Made by a program: the position numbers and the translations under genes. This document shows, piece after piece, positions 21,603-32,505 of a DNA stretch of 64,000 bases. The notes under the pieces were generated by a model. The model worked only from the letters and a program-made list of their open reading frames with translations. It had not been told where the DNA came from and made no database searches. Source of the stretch: Mesorhabditis belari (lineage: Eukaryota; Nematoda; Chromadorea; Rhabditida; Rhabditidae); the NCBI GenBank assembly GCA_958450365.1, contig CAUEEP010000923.1, positions 1,133,501 through 1,197,500 of the forward strand. Direction: 5' to 3'. Within the stretch, counting starts at the first letter, position 1, and every line of letters begins with the position of its first letter.

Positions 21603-22880
21603 ATGTATTCAACTGTGATTGATCGCGCACTCGACGAGATTGTCGCCGAGAAGAAAGGGTTAGTTTGTGTACTTGTTTGCCGGTAATTGTTATTTTACTT
21701 TAGCTCTCGTGGACGCAGCAGCGCAAAGGGTGGTGGTTCGTCTGGTAGTCATCGAGCATCCGGTTTCAGTGGTCGTTGGCAACATGACAGATTTGAAGGG
21801 GTGCATGACACGAGTCGTGATCGCAAGGGTGTGTACTTTAGTCTATTACTTGTAGTCGTAGCTCGACTAAGGTCTAACTTTTATCGTCGTAAAGCTACCT
21901 ACGTTTCTTCAGTTTTTTTTATGTTCAGAACTATTTTTTGTATTTAGACTCGAGGCGCAGAGGTGGTATCAAGCTTCCCACCACTGTTGTCCGCATTCTT
22001 CTCGCCAATTTGTCGCCACAATTCAATCAGATTGACTTGGAGGAACTGGTGGAGCCTTACAACGGCAAGCATCCTCTCGTCCACTACAATGAAAAAGGCG
22101 AACAAGTTGGAACGGCACAAGTTTGTATTTTTCTGTTGCAATTGTTTTAGTTATTGATTTAGTTTGCCACCTCCTTTGATGACGCACAAAAATTTATGAA
22201 AGACCTTCATGGTGCGTCAATTGATGACAAGCGTCTCAAGATCACATTGGTTTGTATGTGTTGAAATAATTTTTTAAATCATTCTTAGGTTGATGATGTT
22301 TCTACTATAACTATCGGAACGGTTCGTGAGCGCATTAAGTAGGTTTATTTTGGGGATTTTTGAGATGCTCGTTCTAGGTTTGCTCGCGCTAAAGCTTCGC
22401 GGAGTGATGGTAGAGTTCACCGAACGATTCGTGGTCGTGTCAAGAAGTCAAGGAGCAGTGACAGTGGTGGACGTCTATCGTGGGATACTTTTTTAAGCTA
22501 ACGTATTGAATTGCTTACCTTTTGTGCTTGTTTTTGTTGTCTGATTGTGATTATTAAGTGAGATAGCGTGTATGTGAATTACTAACATGTTTAATGTGTA
22601 AACTTTCAGTGCGGACCGACCTTCGTGGGACCAACACGATCACAGGGTAGTTTATATTAATTTATACCATAGCATTTGCTTGTTAAGGATCAAGCTGATG
22701 AAACCTCTGAAGTCAAACCAAAGCATAAACCATTGCCCACTTCCTCCAACAAATGGTCGCATAAGAAACTTTCTCAAGAGGTCTAATTCTTTGCGATGTT
22801 GCACAATCGTTTTTTTCTAGGAACTTGACCGTCAGCTGGACGAGTATATGAAACGGACGGTGGACCAGCAAATGGATTAG
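21603..22880 (+). CDS. aly: ALY/REF family mRNA export adaptor
   Basis: Nine or so exons give a small RNA-binding protein. ALY/REF couples splicing and capping to nuclear mRNA export through the UAP56 helicase and NXF1. The ATG at 21603 lies 5 nt after a strong TTTTATTTTAG acceptor, suggesting trans-splicing, and opens MYSTVIDRALDEIVAEKK, like the N-terminal UAP56-binding motif. An RGG/Ser-rich stretch follows (SRGRSSAKGGG). The RRM comprises TTVVRILLANLSPQFNQIDL, EELVEPYN, FATSFDDAQKFMKDLHG and LKITLVDD. A basic RS/RG region (KKSRSSDSGGR) precedes the C-terminal ELDRQLDEYMK box, the second UAP56 contact, and then TAG at 22878. It looks intact. It converges on the DB-module gene with 203 bp between stops. 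Confidence 0.88.
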
Positions 22881-23083
22881 ATGCCGAATTTTTATGAATT
22901 CTCAACCCTCGAATCATTATTACACTTATTCTTTATGTTTTCAACCGGTAGTTGTTGTTTATTTTGTTGATAAAATTTGAAAGGTTTAGTTGTTTTGGGG
23001 ATTACAATTCAAATTTATTCTTTAAATAAATATGTTCATAAGGTATGATGAGATCACGGTTAGTTCCCAAAAGATTGCGGCAA

Positions 23084-24753
23084 TTAAACAAATCGGTTCA
23101 CAGCATCGTACCAGAAGCAACTCTTCATGTTTTCAAAGCGCTCATAGCACGAGATGTAGGAATAGTCGAGAAGAGTGACGTTGCCGGGTCGTTGATCGCA
23201 GAAAGTCAGACACTGGAATATAAGAGGGCTTTCTTCTGTCGTAACAATTCTACAGTGGTTGCTTATACATTTCTTGGCTAGTATTCTCTAACTAGTTCTG
23301 GTAAGTAAAGAATCTACAAAACGATTCGATAGTCATTCTGGCAAACCTTTCCACCGGCTAGCGTCGTGGTGACCCCATTTCGTGCACAACACTGTCGATG
23401 ATCGCGTCCCTAAAATGTGGGTTTTGTTAAAAGTTTGAGGCATTGCAGATTATTGTATCAGAAGTAATATTAAATCGGTCTTTGCCCCTGCCTATCATTT
23501 CTGCAGCACTTACCTGCGCAGCACAGAATTGAATGTCAGCCGAGGCGGCCAACGGGCATCCGTCTTGCTTGAAGTACATTCTTGTCAACTGTAAAGATCA
23601 CAGTATTCACATTGAGTTTAAATTTATGTGATTTATTATTTAGATTGTCACTTACCGCCTCTTTTGTGTAAGTGTTGAAGGTACACTTTTGAAGGCACGC
23701 ATCGGGAAGACCTAAACATTGGAAATTGATCTTTTTTAGATGAATTTCCCACCTCGTTGTTCACAACAGGCCATGAACAAGGTATTTGGATCCTGAAAAT
23801 AAAATGATGAAAAGCTCAAAGTGGTACAATATTATTTTTACGGGTATTGGCACAAGTTGGACACTTTTATAAACTTTCAACAAACCACTGGTGGCTGTGG
23901 TGGTGGAACGTTTTGCTCATGGAGTGGCGTGTAGCGAGATTTGCCGAAGATTGCGGGCACTTGTCTTTGCGAGACCGTCTAGAAAATAGTGATTATCGTT
24001 TTAATCTTACTCTTTAATACGTTTAACTAAAGCATTTGCTGTGTTTCTTATAAAAACCCACCTCAACAGCTCCCTCAGACGTGAATGTGGCCGCCGAGAG
24101 GGCGCGGGCCGTTCGTCTAGAAAAAAGGATTTTAAATATATTGAATATTTGGCCTAGTCAGCCCAGATTTTGTGTACAGATCGTAAACTGGAACCTGTAA
24201 CATCCATACGATCCACAAGCCATCCCGGGAGCGCAGCCAACTCCGCCAGCGCACTGAAATCGAGGAGATCAGCTTTGGAATCGAGTTTTAATTCTAATTC
24301 TAATTGTAAATTCTAATTGTAAGTAGAGAAATGATAGCACAGTCAAAAAAACGATATTCTAAATCTGATTTGAAATCAAGAGCGTACGGTTGGAGCGACG
24401 GGCGGAATCGGAGAGTAGCACGGTGATGGAGCAAGACCCCCACCACAGATCCCGCTCGCCACACACTAAACAGGTACATAGGTAAATGCAAAATTCAAAG
24501 ATTACGGTAGCTCTGCACTAGGATTACAGTAATCCATGGCAATAAATACCACTTATCGCAGTGTCTACAGTAATCTAGAGGGTTTACTATGACTACAGTA
24601 CTCTTGTAAGGACAAGAGTTACTGTACTCTTGTAGTAAACGATACTGTACTGTGAATACAGTACTATTGTTCTATTTTTTGAATGTTTACCCAAAACCTT
24701 ACCGCTTGTGCCCCATGCCAGATGGCCATCGAGCCAAGAATCAGCGAAATCAT
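23084..24753 (-). CDS. DB-module cysteine-rich secreted protein
   Basis: Several exons on the minus strand give a secreted protein. The ATG at 24753 opens a likely signal peptide (MISLILGSMAIWHGAQA). Cys/Gly/Pro-rich segments follow (CVASGICGGG, QCAGGVGCAPGMACGSYGCY) and a proline-rich linker (LHEQNVPPPQPPVV). The nematode DB module (Pfam DB) then spans four to five exons: FMACCEQRGLPDACLQKC, LTRMYFKQDGCPLAASADI, a GRDHRQCCARNGV block, FQCLTFCDQRPGNVT and YISCYERFENMKSCFWYD, closing before TAA (23084-23086). The paired CC motifs, the LTFCDQRPGN block and the C-terminal CYERFENMKSCF are diagnostic. Such proteins are secreted or cuticle/matrix-associated, with unknown biochemical role. No lesion was seen. 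Confidence 0.85.
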
Positions 24754-25497
24754 AGTTGAAATCCGAGCAATTCGCAACCGAGGAGACGACGATTTGCGAC
24801 TGATTTGAAAAATTTTGGTGCCGCAAAAAATTGGGCGGAGCTTTGGGCGATGAATGTGCCCGAGGCGGGGATTTCTGTCGGGGATTTGTGTGCCTCGATG
24901 CCAACTCTGATAACCGGTTCCGGTTTGCCGATCAACGACATCGTCGAAAAGATTGCGCAATTTCTTTGGCGATATTTCGGCAAACATTGAGCCTGCGATT
25001 TGCTACAGAAGAGCAGATTTGTACTGGACTAAACGCGAAATCTCAAGGTCGTTGAGTCACAATGGGAATTTGGCGATCGTATTCGAGAAACTTTATTTCT
25101 AGGGTCTACAGGGAAGCGTTTTTATGGCTGTTTTTTTGTCAATTTGGTTGACTTGAGGTCATTGAGTCAGCTTGGGTGAAGCTTCTTCTTGGTCTTGTTG
25201 CTTAAAATCTAAAAATTCTATTCCAGCATACTGTAGTCAGTCACTACAGTAGGCTAGTGACTCACTAGAATACTAGCAAATACTAGAATTTTAGAGATAC
25301 TTTTTACAGATACAATTACTAGAATTTTAGTAAAATATTAGAATTTTACAGTAACCTTTAAGCTTACTATTAGGCTAAAGCTACACATTTTTCATTTTCC
25401 AGCTTATGTCAGATTTTTCTAAGCCATTTGTCAAGTTGGGTTGGCTTCCATGACCAGCTATGACATAAGCTTAAAAAGACATGAATGGCAAAGAGTT
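24754..25497. other. intergenic upstream of the DB gene
   Basis: No convincing gene. The ORFs on both strands at 24750-25050 lack family features. Short repeats of CTACAGTA and TACTAGAATTTTAG at 25200-25340 and an inverted pair AGCTTATGTCA/TGACATAAGCT (25401/25459) are visible. A palindromic ACAGTACTCTTGTA cluster (24590-24640) lies in the first intron of the neighbouring gene. Confidence 0.4.
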
Positions 25498-25606
25498 TGG
25501 GCCTAGGGGAATTGAACCCTCGATCTCCTCCCTACCACTGGCAGAGGCTCTACCACTGGCAGAGGCTCTACCACTGGCAGAGGCTCTACCACTGACGGGG
25601 GAACTA
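25498..25606 (-). repeat. tRNA-like sequence with a tandemly multiplied D-arm
   Basis: On the minus strand a B box (GGTTCAATTCC) is preceded by CAGTGGTAGAGCC, a D-arm/A-box-like unit that is repeated. On the plus strand the 18-mer TACCACTGGCAGAGGCTC occurs three times in full (25533-25586) plus eight bases. The unit therefore expands the internal promoter region of a tRNA-like sequence. Acceptor stem pairing is poor. Confidence 0.55.
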
Positions 25607-25802
25607 TAACTACTTACCAGCTCAGTTCGACTCCAAAATTACTGGGGGGAAAGCACATCACAAAATAAGATCTTTCTGAAGTTTTTAGCTGCTAAATGCT
25701 AGAAATAACTGAAATTTAAGATTTCAAAGTTTCAGCTTAAAATTAAACATTTTTGTGGATACATGACACTCTTTAAAGGGAACTCTGACACGCACCGAAC
25801 GG

Positions 25803-25876
25803 TAGTGGAGTAGCTGAGTGGTTAGGAGCCCGGTCTGGTAGTCCAAGGATCACTGGCTCGGCTCCGGCCCAGGTTC
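25803..25876 (+). repeat. tRNA-Ser-like sequence
   Basis: TAGCTGAGTGGTTAGGAGCC is a good A box and D-arm of a type-II tRNA, but the B box (TCGGCTCCGGCC) is degenerate. It is similar in its 5' half to 27177 and 60889. From 25877 to 26936 I see only AT-rich sequence with no gene. Confidence 0.45.
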
Positions 25877-26936
25877 TTTGCTTTTTTGCAAAACCAGAGA
25901 ATGTGCGTTCTCCATCGGATTGCGTAATTGAGCAATAGAGCACGCATTTTCTTTGGTTTATAGTTCCCTCGTGAGCTATCAGCGCCTTCTTTGATGAAGA
26001 AGAAATAGGAAAGATAAGAAAGAGAGAGAGAAAGACCCATTTTCATTTTTCAAAGTCATTTTCTTTTCTAGTAGCAAGATGGACCAAGTCATAGAGATTG
26101 GTTTTATCGTTATTCGATTGATTTTTCGGGAATGAGTCAATTATGAGCAAACATTTCCCATAGAAAGATGAATTTCTAAAGTCTTTCAAAATTTAAAGAT
26201 GATTTTTACTTTTTTTTAAAGAAAAAAAGGAAAGAAGATAAAAAATGGGGATTTTTACCAACTTGCTGCTACTAGAAAGCGATTTTTAGCTTTGATTCAT
26301 GTAAAAATCATTATCATCATCATACTTTCATTTGCCGTTTGTGTCAATTCCCTTAAAAATTCTCTTGATTCGAATTAGATTTGAAAATATATTTGAAATT
26401 CCCTAAAAAATCCACTTAACAAAACTTTAAAATGAAATTCTGAATTCTGAATGTTTTGAATGACTTTTTGGAAACGAGTTGACCAGCCAGAGAAATGAGA
26501 TTCTAATTGCAAATTTATGGCTGGGATTTGGCACACCGTCAAACAGAAAACACAAATCTAGCGATAGGGGAAAACTCGTATTTCTATAATACTATGTGTA
26601 TTTGCCTCGGGGGATGCGGGGAGTGGAGGCAAAGCTTAAGCCTCTGGACTCCCCGATCCCCTGCTTTCTCTTCTATTCAGCACGACCAAAAATTTACAGG
26701 TTTCTCTCAAATTCCCTTTCCCACTCCAGCGCTGATCTCCACGAGTAAACACGAAGCGAAATTTTTTTGTGTTTTCTGCTAGAAAGGTGTGTGAAAATAT
26801 TGTTAAAAGAAATTGATAGGAAAAAAAAATGATTTGGACAATTTCTTGCGCTCTATACCGTGTAAGAACATTTTTATTTCTATTTCTAAACAAATTTCTA
26901 AAAGATTGAATTTGGAAAGAAAGTTGGGATTATTCT

Positions 26937-27032
26937 GAGTCTAAGTACTTACTATTAGTCTTACTGAGTACTTACTATTAGTCTTACTGAGTACTTACTA
27001 TTAGTCTTACTAAGTACTTACTATTAGTCTAA
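26937..27032. repeat. tandem repeat, 23-bp unit, about four copies
   Basis: The unit TACTGAGTACTTACTATTAG plus TCT is repeated from about 26937 to 27032 with one or two changes. It is non-coding. Confidence 0.85.
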
Positions 27033-27176
27033 TTCTTCTATAAGATAGAGGTTTTTGAGGAGAATCCCTTCATACAGCTGCAGCTGCAGATACAAACCCC
27101 AGCTCAATGCTCGAAGGGTTGAATTTAATTCTCTTACTTCCTTTCTACTTTCTTCTTTCCCTCTTTCTCTTGACAG

Positions 27177-27245
27177 GTACGGGATAGCTGAGTGGTTAGA
27201 GCAATTGCCTGGAAAGCAAAAGGATTAAATCTTAGCCGATAATCT
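27177..27245 (+). repeat. tRNA-Ser-like sequence
   Basis: TAGCTGAGTGGTTAGAGCAA (D-arm) is followed by TTGC-CTGGAAA-GCAA, a perfect 4-bp anticodon-like hairpin with GGA in the loop. The T-arm is degraded. It shares this hairpin with the copy at 60889. Confidence 0.5.
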
Positions 27246-27398
27246 GCTTTTTCCTACCAATTCCTTCACTTCTTTATTCTTGTTCTGTTCAACTGTTCAA
27301 AAGTTCTCTAGTAAAACACTTCTTTTTGCCTCTTGACACAAATTTGTGAATAATTTATTAAAAAGCTGAAAGACTGTTGTTGGAAAGACAATTGATAT

Positions 27399-30300
27399 TC
27401 AAATATTATCAAAATCCGGATCATAGGAGCCACTCCGTCGCAAGAGGCGTCGATTTAGATGATGCCGGCGGCGGGCTCGGTAGATATCCTTCTCCTCGTG
27501 AAACTCGAACTAGAAATGGTTATGAATTCTAGAAATGATTCTATTTAGTATTTAAATTTTGACACAATACTTTGGCAAGTATATCTTTTACACATAGAAC
27601 CTACTCGATTTTGTCGAAAGCCGCGAATTTTCCCCTCAGAGCCGGTGGAGACAATTTTCTGGTGAATTGGGGGTAATTTGAGCAAACCGACATCGATGTC
27701 ATCGCAATCTTCCGATATGTCTTCTGAAAATTCATTTAGAATTATAACATTTTACAAGCAGACTAACTTTTCGTTTTCATTTCCTCTCGAGCGTTCTTCT
27801 CGTCCACCATATCCCTCATATCATCAATGTCATTTGTGATATCTGAATTTAGATATTTTAAAGAATATATCTGATAATAGATCTGATAATAGATCTGATA
27901 ATATATCTGGTAATAGATCTGATAATATTGGGTTGGGGAGAATGAGTCGGCGCCGAAAATGAAAAAAATGTCTAAAACTTCTATTCGACTTCGTCAAATA
28001 ATATGCCTTTGATATCAGTAGAATGGTTAACTAATTCTCTACAAAATGACATTTAAAAGAAAATTCAAACAGCGCCTCCGCTCAAGAAAAAGCCATTTTT
28101 TCACAAAAACTACAAACTGTGATCTAGAAAAAACCATTGGTGGGATCTTCCTGCAAATTTGGCAACTTAAGTAATTCAATGTGCTCTATCTTTTTTATAT
28201 AAACACCAAAAAAGGTTTATGTGAAAGAAACTGTTCAAATGATGAGTCGGACTCTTTGCCATTTTAACCAGCTGCGTTTGGAAGTTCATAAACTCCACGA
28301 AAGAAAAGCTTTGTGGAATCTCTCAAAAGTGATTTTGTAGAGAAATAGTGGATCCTTTTGATGAAACCAAACGTATGTTTAAAGAAGGCTTTATGTGTGC
28401 AAAAAGTCCCTTTAAAGTTTGGCGCCGACTCATTCTCCCCAATCCAATAGATCTGATAAAACATCTAATAATAGATCTGATAATAGTTCTAATAATAGAT
28501 CTGATAATAGTTCTAATAATAGATCTGATGATAGATCTGATAATAGATCTAATAATAGATCTAATAATAGATCTAATAATAGATCTAATAATAGATCTAA
28601 TAATAGATCTAATAATAGATCTGATAATAGATCTAATAATATCAAACCTTTCTCAAATTCGAATTCCGAAACAGTTGGTTGATTAAGTTTCGGTCGTTGC
28701 AAGAGAAGGGAAATCGGTTTTTTCGATGAATCGGAGGTTGGGTTTTCTGTGGGAAATTCGAAAACTTTAGCAAAAGATTTCTCAGGATTTAAATGCTTGT
28801 CTTCTTCATTTTTCGCTTCATTTGTCGAAGTGATTTTTGAGTTTTTAGGTTGGGTGTCGGTTTGTGTGGCGGCTGAGCGAGACTCGGGACGTTCCTGGAA
28901 ATTCCGCGTTTTGGTGAGCGTTTAGAAAATGTTTTGGTGAACATTTCCATTCACTTTATAAGTTTTTGAATAAATTTTAAGCTGGTTTTAAATGCATAAA
29001 ATCTCTTTTCAAGCACAAATATGAATAATCTTAAATAGGTATACTTACAGCCGTAACTGTAGCTTATAAGAATACCGTAGGTCTTTGAGGCTGCAAGTCT
29101 AGACTTACAGCATCCTTACTGCTTCAGGAGACAATATTCTTTTAAATTTATAGCATAAGAAAGCTTAAAGCCAGTCAAGTAAATATTGAAAAATCGGTTT
29201 TACAGTCTTTTTTTTGAAGTCTCACCATTTCTTGCGCTTTCGCCTCAACTTTGAGCGTTTCTTTGTTCGTCGATTGGGGCACTGATATTCGGATGACCAC
29301 CGCGTTTCCCTCCTCATTTTCCCGCTGCTAAATCGATTAGAGTTTTCGATGGAGAAGCTGATTTTACAGAAACAATTGGCTGTAGAGTTTTTTCGTTCAT
29401 TTGTGATCGTTTCATCAATGTCTCAAGGCCGTTTTTCTGTTCATCTTGTCGAATTCCTGTCAGATTTATTCGTAGATCGGGATGGCTTTTCGTCAATGCT
29501 TTTCCATTCGAAATCGGGATTCGAGACGGCGGACGATCTTTTGGAGACTGGAAAAAGGCTTTTTTTGCTTCTATATCGTTTTCGATCTATATATATGTTG
29601 TGTCCGATTTAGATTTTCGTCCGATTTAGATTGAACTTATCGCGGACGTCCGATTTAGATTACAGTCTATATCGGACGTCCGATTTAGATTCAATCTAAA
29701 TCTTATATGGATTGAACAATAATATAAACATGCTTAATATATGTTCTTAAGCGTTTTCTGTAGTTTTCTGCATTTTTCAAAGGTCTTTTATTGATTACAG
29801 TCTATATCGGACGTCCGATATAGACTGTAATCTAAATCGGACACAACATATACATACTATAAACTTATACCCAGGACTCTGTACTGCTAAAGTACGGTAC
29901 TTTTCAATAAAGTTCAAGAAGCCCAACGTTCAGGTCAATAAAGGTACCGTACTTTAGCACTGGAGTATAGGCGCACTTTCTGACAAACTTTCTGACAAAC
30001 TTTCCCACCTTTTCATTTACAGATTTCACCCAAGATGGTTCACGTCCGATCTCTTGCAATCTTTCCTGACTTCCACCATTTGGCGATGTTTTGAGGAAAG
30101 ATAAAGATGAACTTTTCTCAAAACCGTCCATTGGATACGGAAGACCAGTGCATGAACCATAACCCTGAAATTGTTCTCAAATCGATTGAATAGCTCATTG
30201 AATAGCTCATTGTTCATTCAAGTTTTCATTAAGGCTTTAAAGTATTCAGTTAAAGACATGAAATCTTCTCTACTTACATGCTGTTTCAGATAAATATCCA

Positions 30301-30793
30301 TTGCGTCAGCTCCATCAAGGAAATGCTCTCGATAAAGATTTGGGAAAGAGATTCCAGAGACCATAAAACGCTAGATTCTATTTTAATTTTAATTTGATTT
30401 TTTAAAAATCCTACTGTATCCCGATTTCTCAATTTTTCCACGAAACGACCGTAGTCACACGCGACGAATGGGCCCTTTTCCACGCCCACGTATTCCCCAT
30501 TTGACTCAAGATCTTCAAACTGAAAAAGACAGCGATAAAGTAAAGCTAATAGTAAGTAACTTTTTTTTTAGTTTTAAGCCCTTACATGTGTAATACTTCT
30601 GCCATCGATTGTGAACAACTTGTTGACGGCTGTCGTCGTCTAAAAAGGGTTTAGTTTTGAAAATTTCTTTTTTTCAAACCCTGAGCACTCGTGTGAGATG
30701 ATCTAAAAAGACGATCCAATGTCGGAAATGTCGCCTCGTCACGTGAACAATTCGTCCCTCATCCCTCTCGTCACCATTCTTGTAGACGTGGAT
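27399..30793 (-). CDS. doublecortin (DCX)-domain protein, 5' end not found
   Basis: Exons on the minus strand. The first recognised exon (30793) encodes the start of a DCX domain, IHVYKNGDERDEGRIVHV, then RRHFRHWIVFLDHLTRVL. The next exons give TTAVNKLFTIDGRSITH and FEDLESNGEYVGVEKGPFV, completing the fold (ubiquitin-like, microtubule-binding in doublecortin, ZYG-8 and DCDC2 families). The rest is low-complexity and charged: RFMVSGISFPNLYREHFLDG, KSSSLSFLKTSPNGGS, SHPDLRINLTGIRQDEQK, RENEEGNAVVIRIS, ERPESRSAATQTDTQPK, ITNDIDDMRDMVDEK and a basic tail YRARRRHHLNRRLLRRSGS before TGA (27399-27401). No kinase domain is seen, so it is not a full ZYG-8. The initiating exon should lie upstream of 30799 but a tRNA-like repeat and unreadable sequence follow. 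Three introns carry repeats. Confidence 0.72.
27865..28640. repeat. 12-bp satellite (GATCTRATAATA)n interrupted by a TIR element
   Basis: Copies of GATCTAATAATA or GATCTGATAATA run at 27865-27925 and again at 28449-28640. All lie inside one intron of the DCX gene. The two blocks are separated by the TIR element at 27926-28448, so they were probably one array. Long ORFs across the array are by-products of the 12-bp period. Confidence 0.88.
27926..28448. mobile_element. 523-bp TIR element inserted in the 12-bp satellite
   Basis: The ends are ATTGGGTTGGGGAGAATGAG and onward, and its inverse (ATTGGATTGGGGAGAATGAG), about 28 bp including GTCGGCGCC. The interior shows no transposase. A partial internal copy, GATGAGTCGG, occurs at about 28240. 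No superfamily could be assigned. Confidence 0.75.
29593..29852. mobile_element. 260-bp MITE with internal palindromes
   Basis: Terminal inverted repeats are TATGTTGTGTCCGATTTAG and its inverse, 24 bp in all. Internal palindromes centre on TCGGACGTCCGA, including an arm GATTACAGTCTATATCGGAC and its complement at about 29793-29832. The element is intronic to the DCX gene and non-coding. Confidence 0.75.
29885..29965. repeat. inverted repeat GCTAAAGTACGGTAC
   Basis: GCTAAAGTACGGTAC near 29886 pairs with GTACCGTACTTTAGC near 29943 to make a hairpin with a loop of about 45 nt. It is intronic. Confidence 0.65.
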
Positions 30794-30823
30794 CTAAAGC
30801 TCACTCAGCATCATCACCGCCAT

Positions 30824-30889
30824 GGCCGACTGGCTAAGAGCCTTGTATCTTAGCCATGAGGTCTAGGGTTCAATCCTGCCGGCTAGACT
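30824..30889 (+). repeat. tRNA-like sequence
   Basis: GGCCGACTGGCTAAGAGCC resembles a D-arm, and the B box GGTTCAATCC sits at tRNA spacing. It lies directly upstream of the first recognised DCX exon on the other strand. Confidence 0.45.
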
Positions 30890-32505
30890 AGTGGTTTTCC
30901 CCACAGGGCTTAAGGGTTGTGCTTGTGTATTGTTTTTACCACATTATTCTTGTGAATAAATGTATTTCCTCTTGTATTGTAAATGGATTGAATGGATGAT
31001 GATTGTATGAATGGATTGTAGAACCACGAATTACTCTAAGCCATAATAGAACGGGCAAGGCTCTGGCTCTCGGATCAGTTTGCTACATCCGGTAAATTTT
31101 TCCAAAACACTTGATCAATCGGGTCACGGATCAGGCCCAGCCCAGACTATCAGCTTGGCTTGGATCAGTTAGTCATTTCTTTGGTAAATATTCAAAAGCA
31201 ATCTTGATCTGGATAGATCGTCACATCACATCAACTGTTTTACCACATCAATTCTCCCATTATTTACCTTTATCGGCCGAAAATCGAAATCGACATTGCA
31301 TGGGCATCCGTGTAAACGATGATGTTGATGATCGCCTACCGATGGGCATGAGGCCATTTTACCTCATTCTTAAAATGAGATTCGAGTGAATGCATCAAAA
31401 TGTAATCAAAGCAAAAGCTGTTTAAGAATAAAAGTTTAAAGTTTAAAAGGATTTGAAAAGAAAAGCATAAGAAAACAACAAAAGCTTTTCAAATGGAAGG
31501 TTTTTTTTTGAAGGTAAGAGTAAAAAAAACGCTTTCGAAAGGAATTCAAAGAGAAATGAAAAGAAAGGAAACGAGAAAAGAGCATAAAAAGAAAACCCAC
31601 TCTTAAAAGCCAGCTGAGCGTGAATGAGCAAAGATTTCTCAATCTCTCATGTTTTTGAGAACTTTTTGAGAACGGATTGAAAACGTTATACGGTTAAACA
31701 ATCAGCTGAAAGATTTCATTGGTTTACAAAAAATTCCAAAGCCAAAGCCAAAGCCAAAGCAAGAATAACTTAAATCTAAAGCTGTTAATAAAGCAAGACA
31801 CTTTTAAAGTCTAAAATCTTTTTTTCAGGATTTCAAACTGTTCACATTGATTGTTTAAAAGAAATATTTTTCAGATTATAGCTTTATATAGGATAAAATT
31901 GAAGGTAAGCTAAGAATCAAGTTTTATAGACCTAAACTAGACTCTGAGATTGAATGAGTCCAACTGAGAAGTCCTGAGAAGTCGAACTGAGAAGTCTCAG
32001 CGGAGTTTTGGACTTCTCAGTCGAACTGACAAGCATCCAAAAGAATGCCTATGAAAATTTCAAAATTTCTTGCAATTAGATCAGTGTATTATGAGTCTTT
32101 TTGAGGCATTATAAAACAAGTTTTCTGAGCAATTCTTAGCAAATCGTAAGCGTAGAGAGCCGTTCCAGGTAGTGCTGAGATTCAAAAATGTTTATAAAGG
32201 GTGGTTGAAGAGCTGAAAGGATAATTGGTGGTTCAATCCAGTGGTTGGTATCCATTCGTGAGAACAAAGAGTTGAAAGGAAGGACATTTCAGGACACCTT
32301 CCGGGAATTCACACCAATAATCTCTCTTCAACTCTTAAAAGGTTTTTGGATATTAGTCGTAGATCTTTGGATACATGTTTTTCCTGAAACGAAATAAATA
32401 AAGATCTATTCATTATTAGAAAGTTGCGAATGCTGATGATAGGGAGAAAATGAACGCGAAATGTGAGCAGTAAAAGCTGAACCTCATCTATTGCATATTT
32501 TGAAC
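30890..32505. other. intergenic, nothing coding recognised
   Basis: AT-rich sequence with a CCAAAG microsatellite-like run (31739-31760) and short repeats of GAACTGAGAAGTC (31969-32020). The ORFs present have no family features. Upstream exons of the DCX gene may be hidden here but I could not identify them. Confidence 0.4.

Noticed and set aside
24664..24987. Minus-strand ORF starting MFAEISPKKL upstream of the DB gene
   Set aside because: It overlaps the better-supported start at 24753 with a signal peptide and has no family features; taken as 5' flank.
25533..25594. A CRISPR-like array
   Set aside because: The 18-bp units are directly adjacent without spacers and sit in a tRNA-like sequence in a eukaryotic genome.
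28348..28686. Long ORFs of Ile/Asp/Leu or Asn/Arg/Ser repeats on both strands
   Set aside because: They are produced by the 12-bp satellite, which is open in several frames; not proteins.
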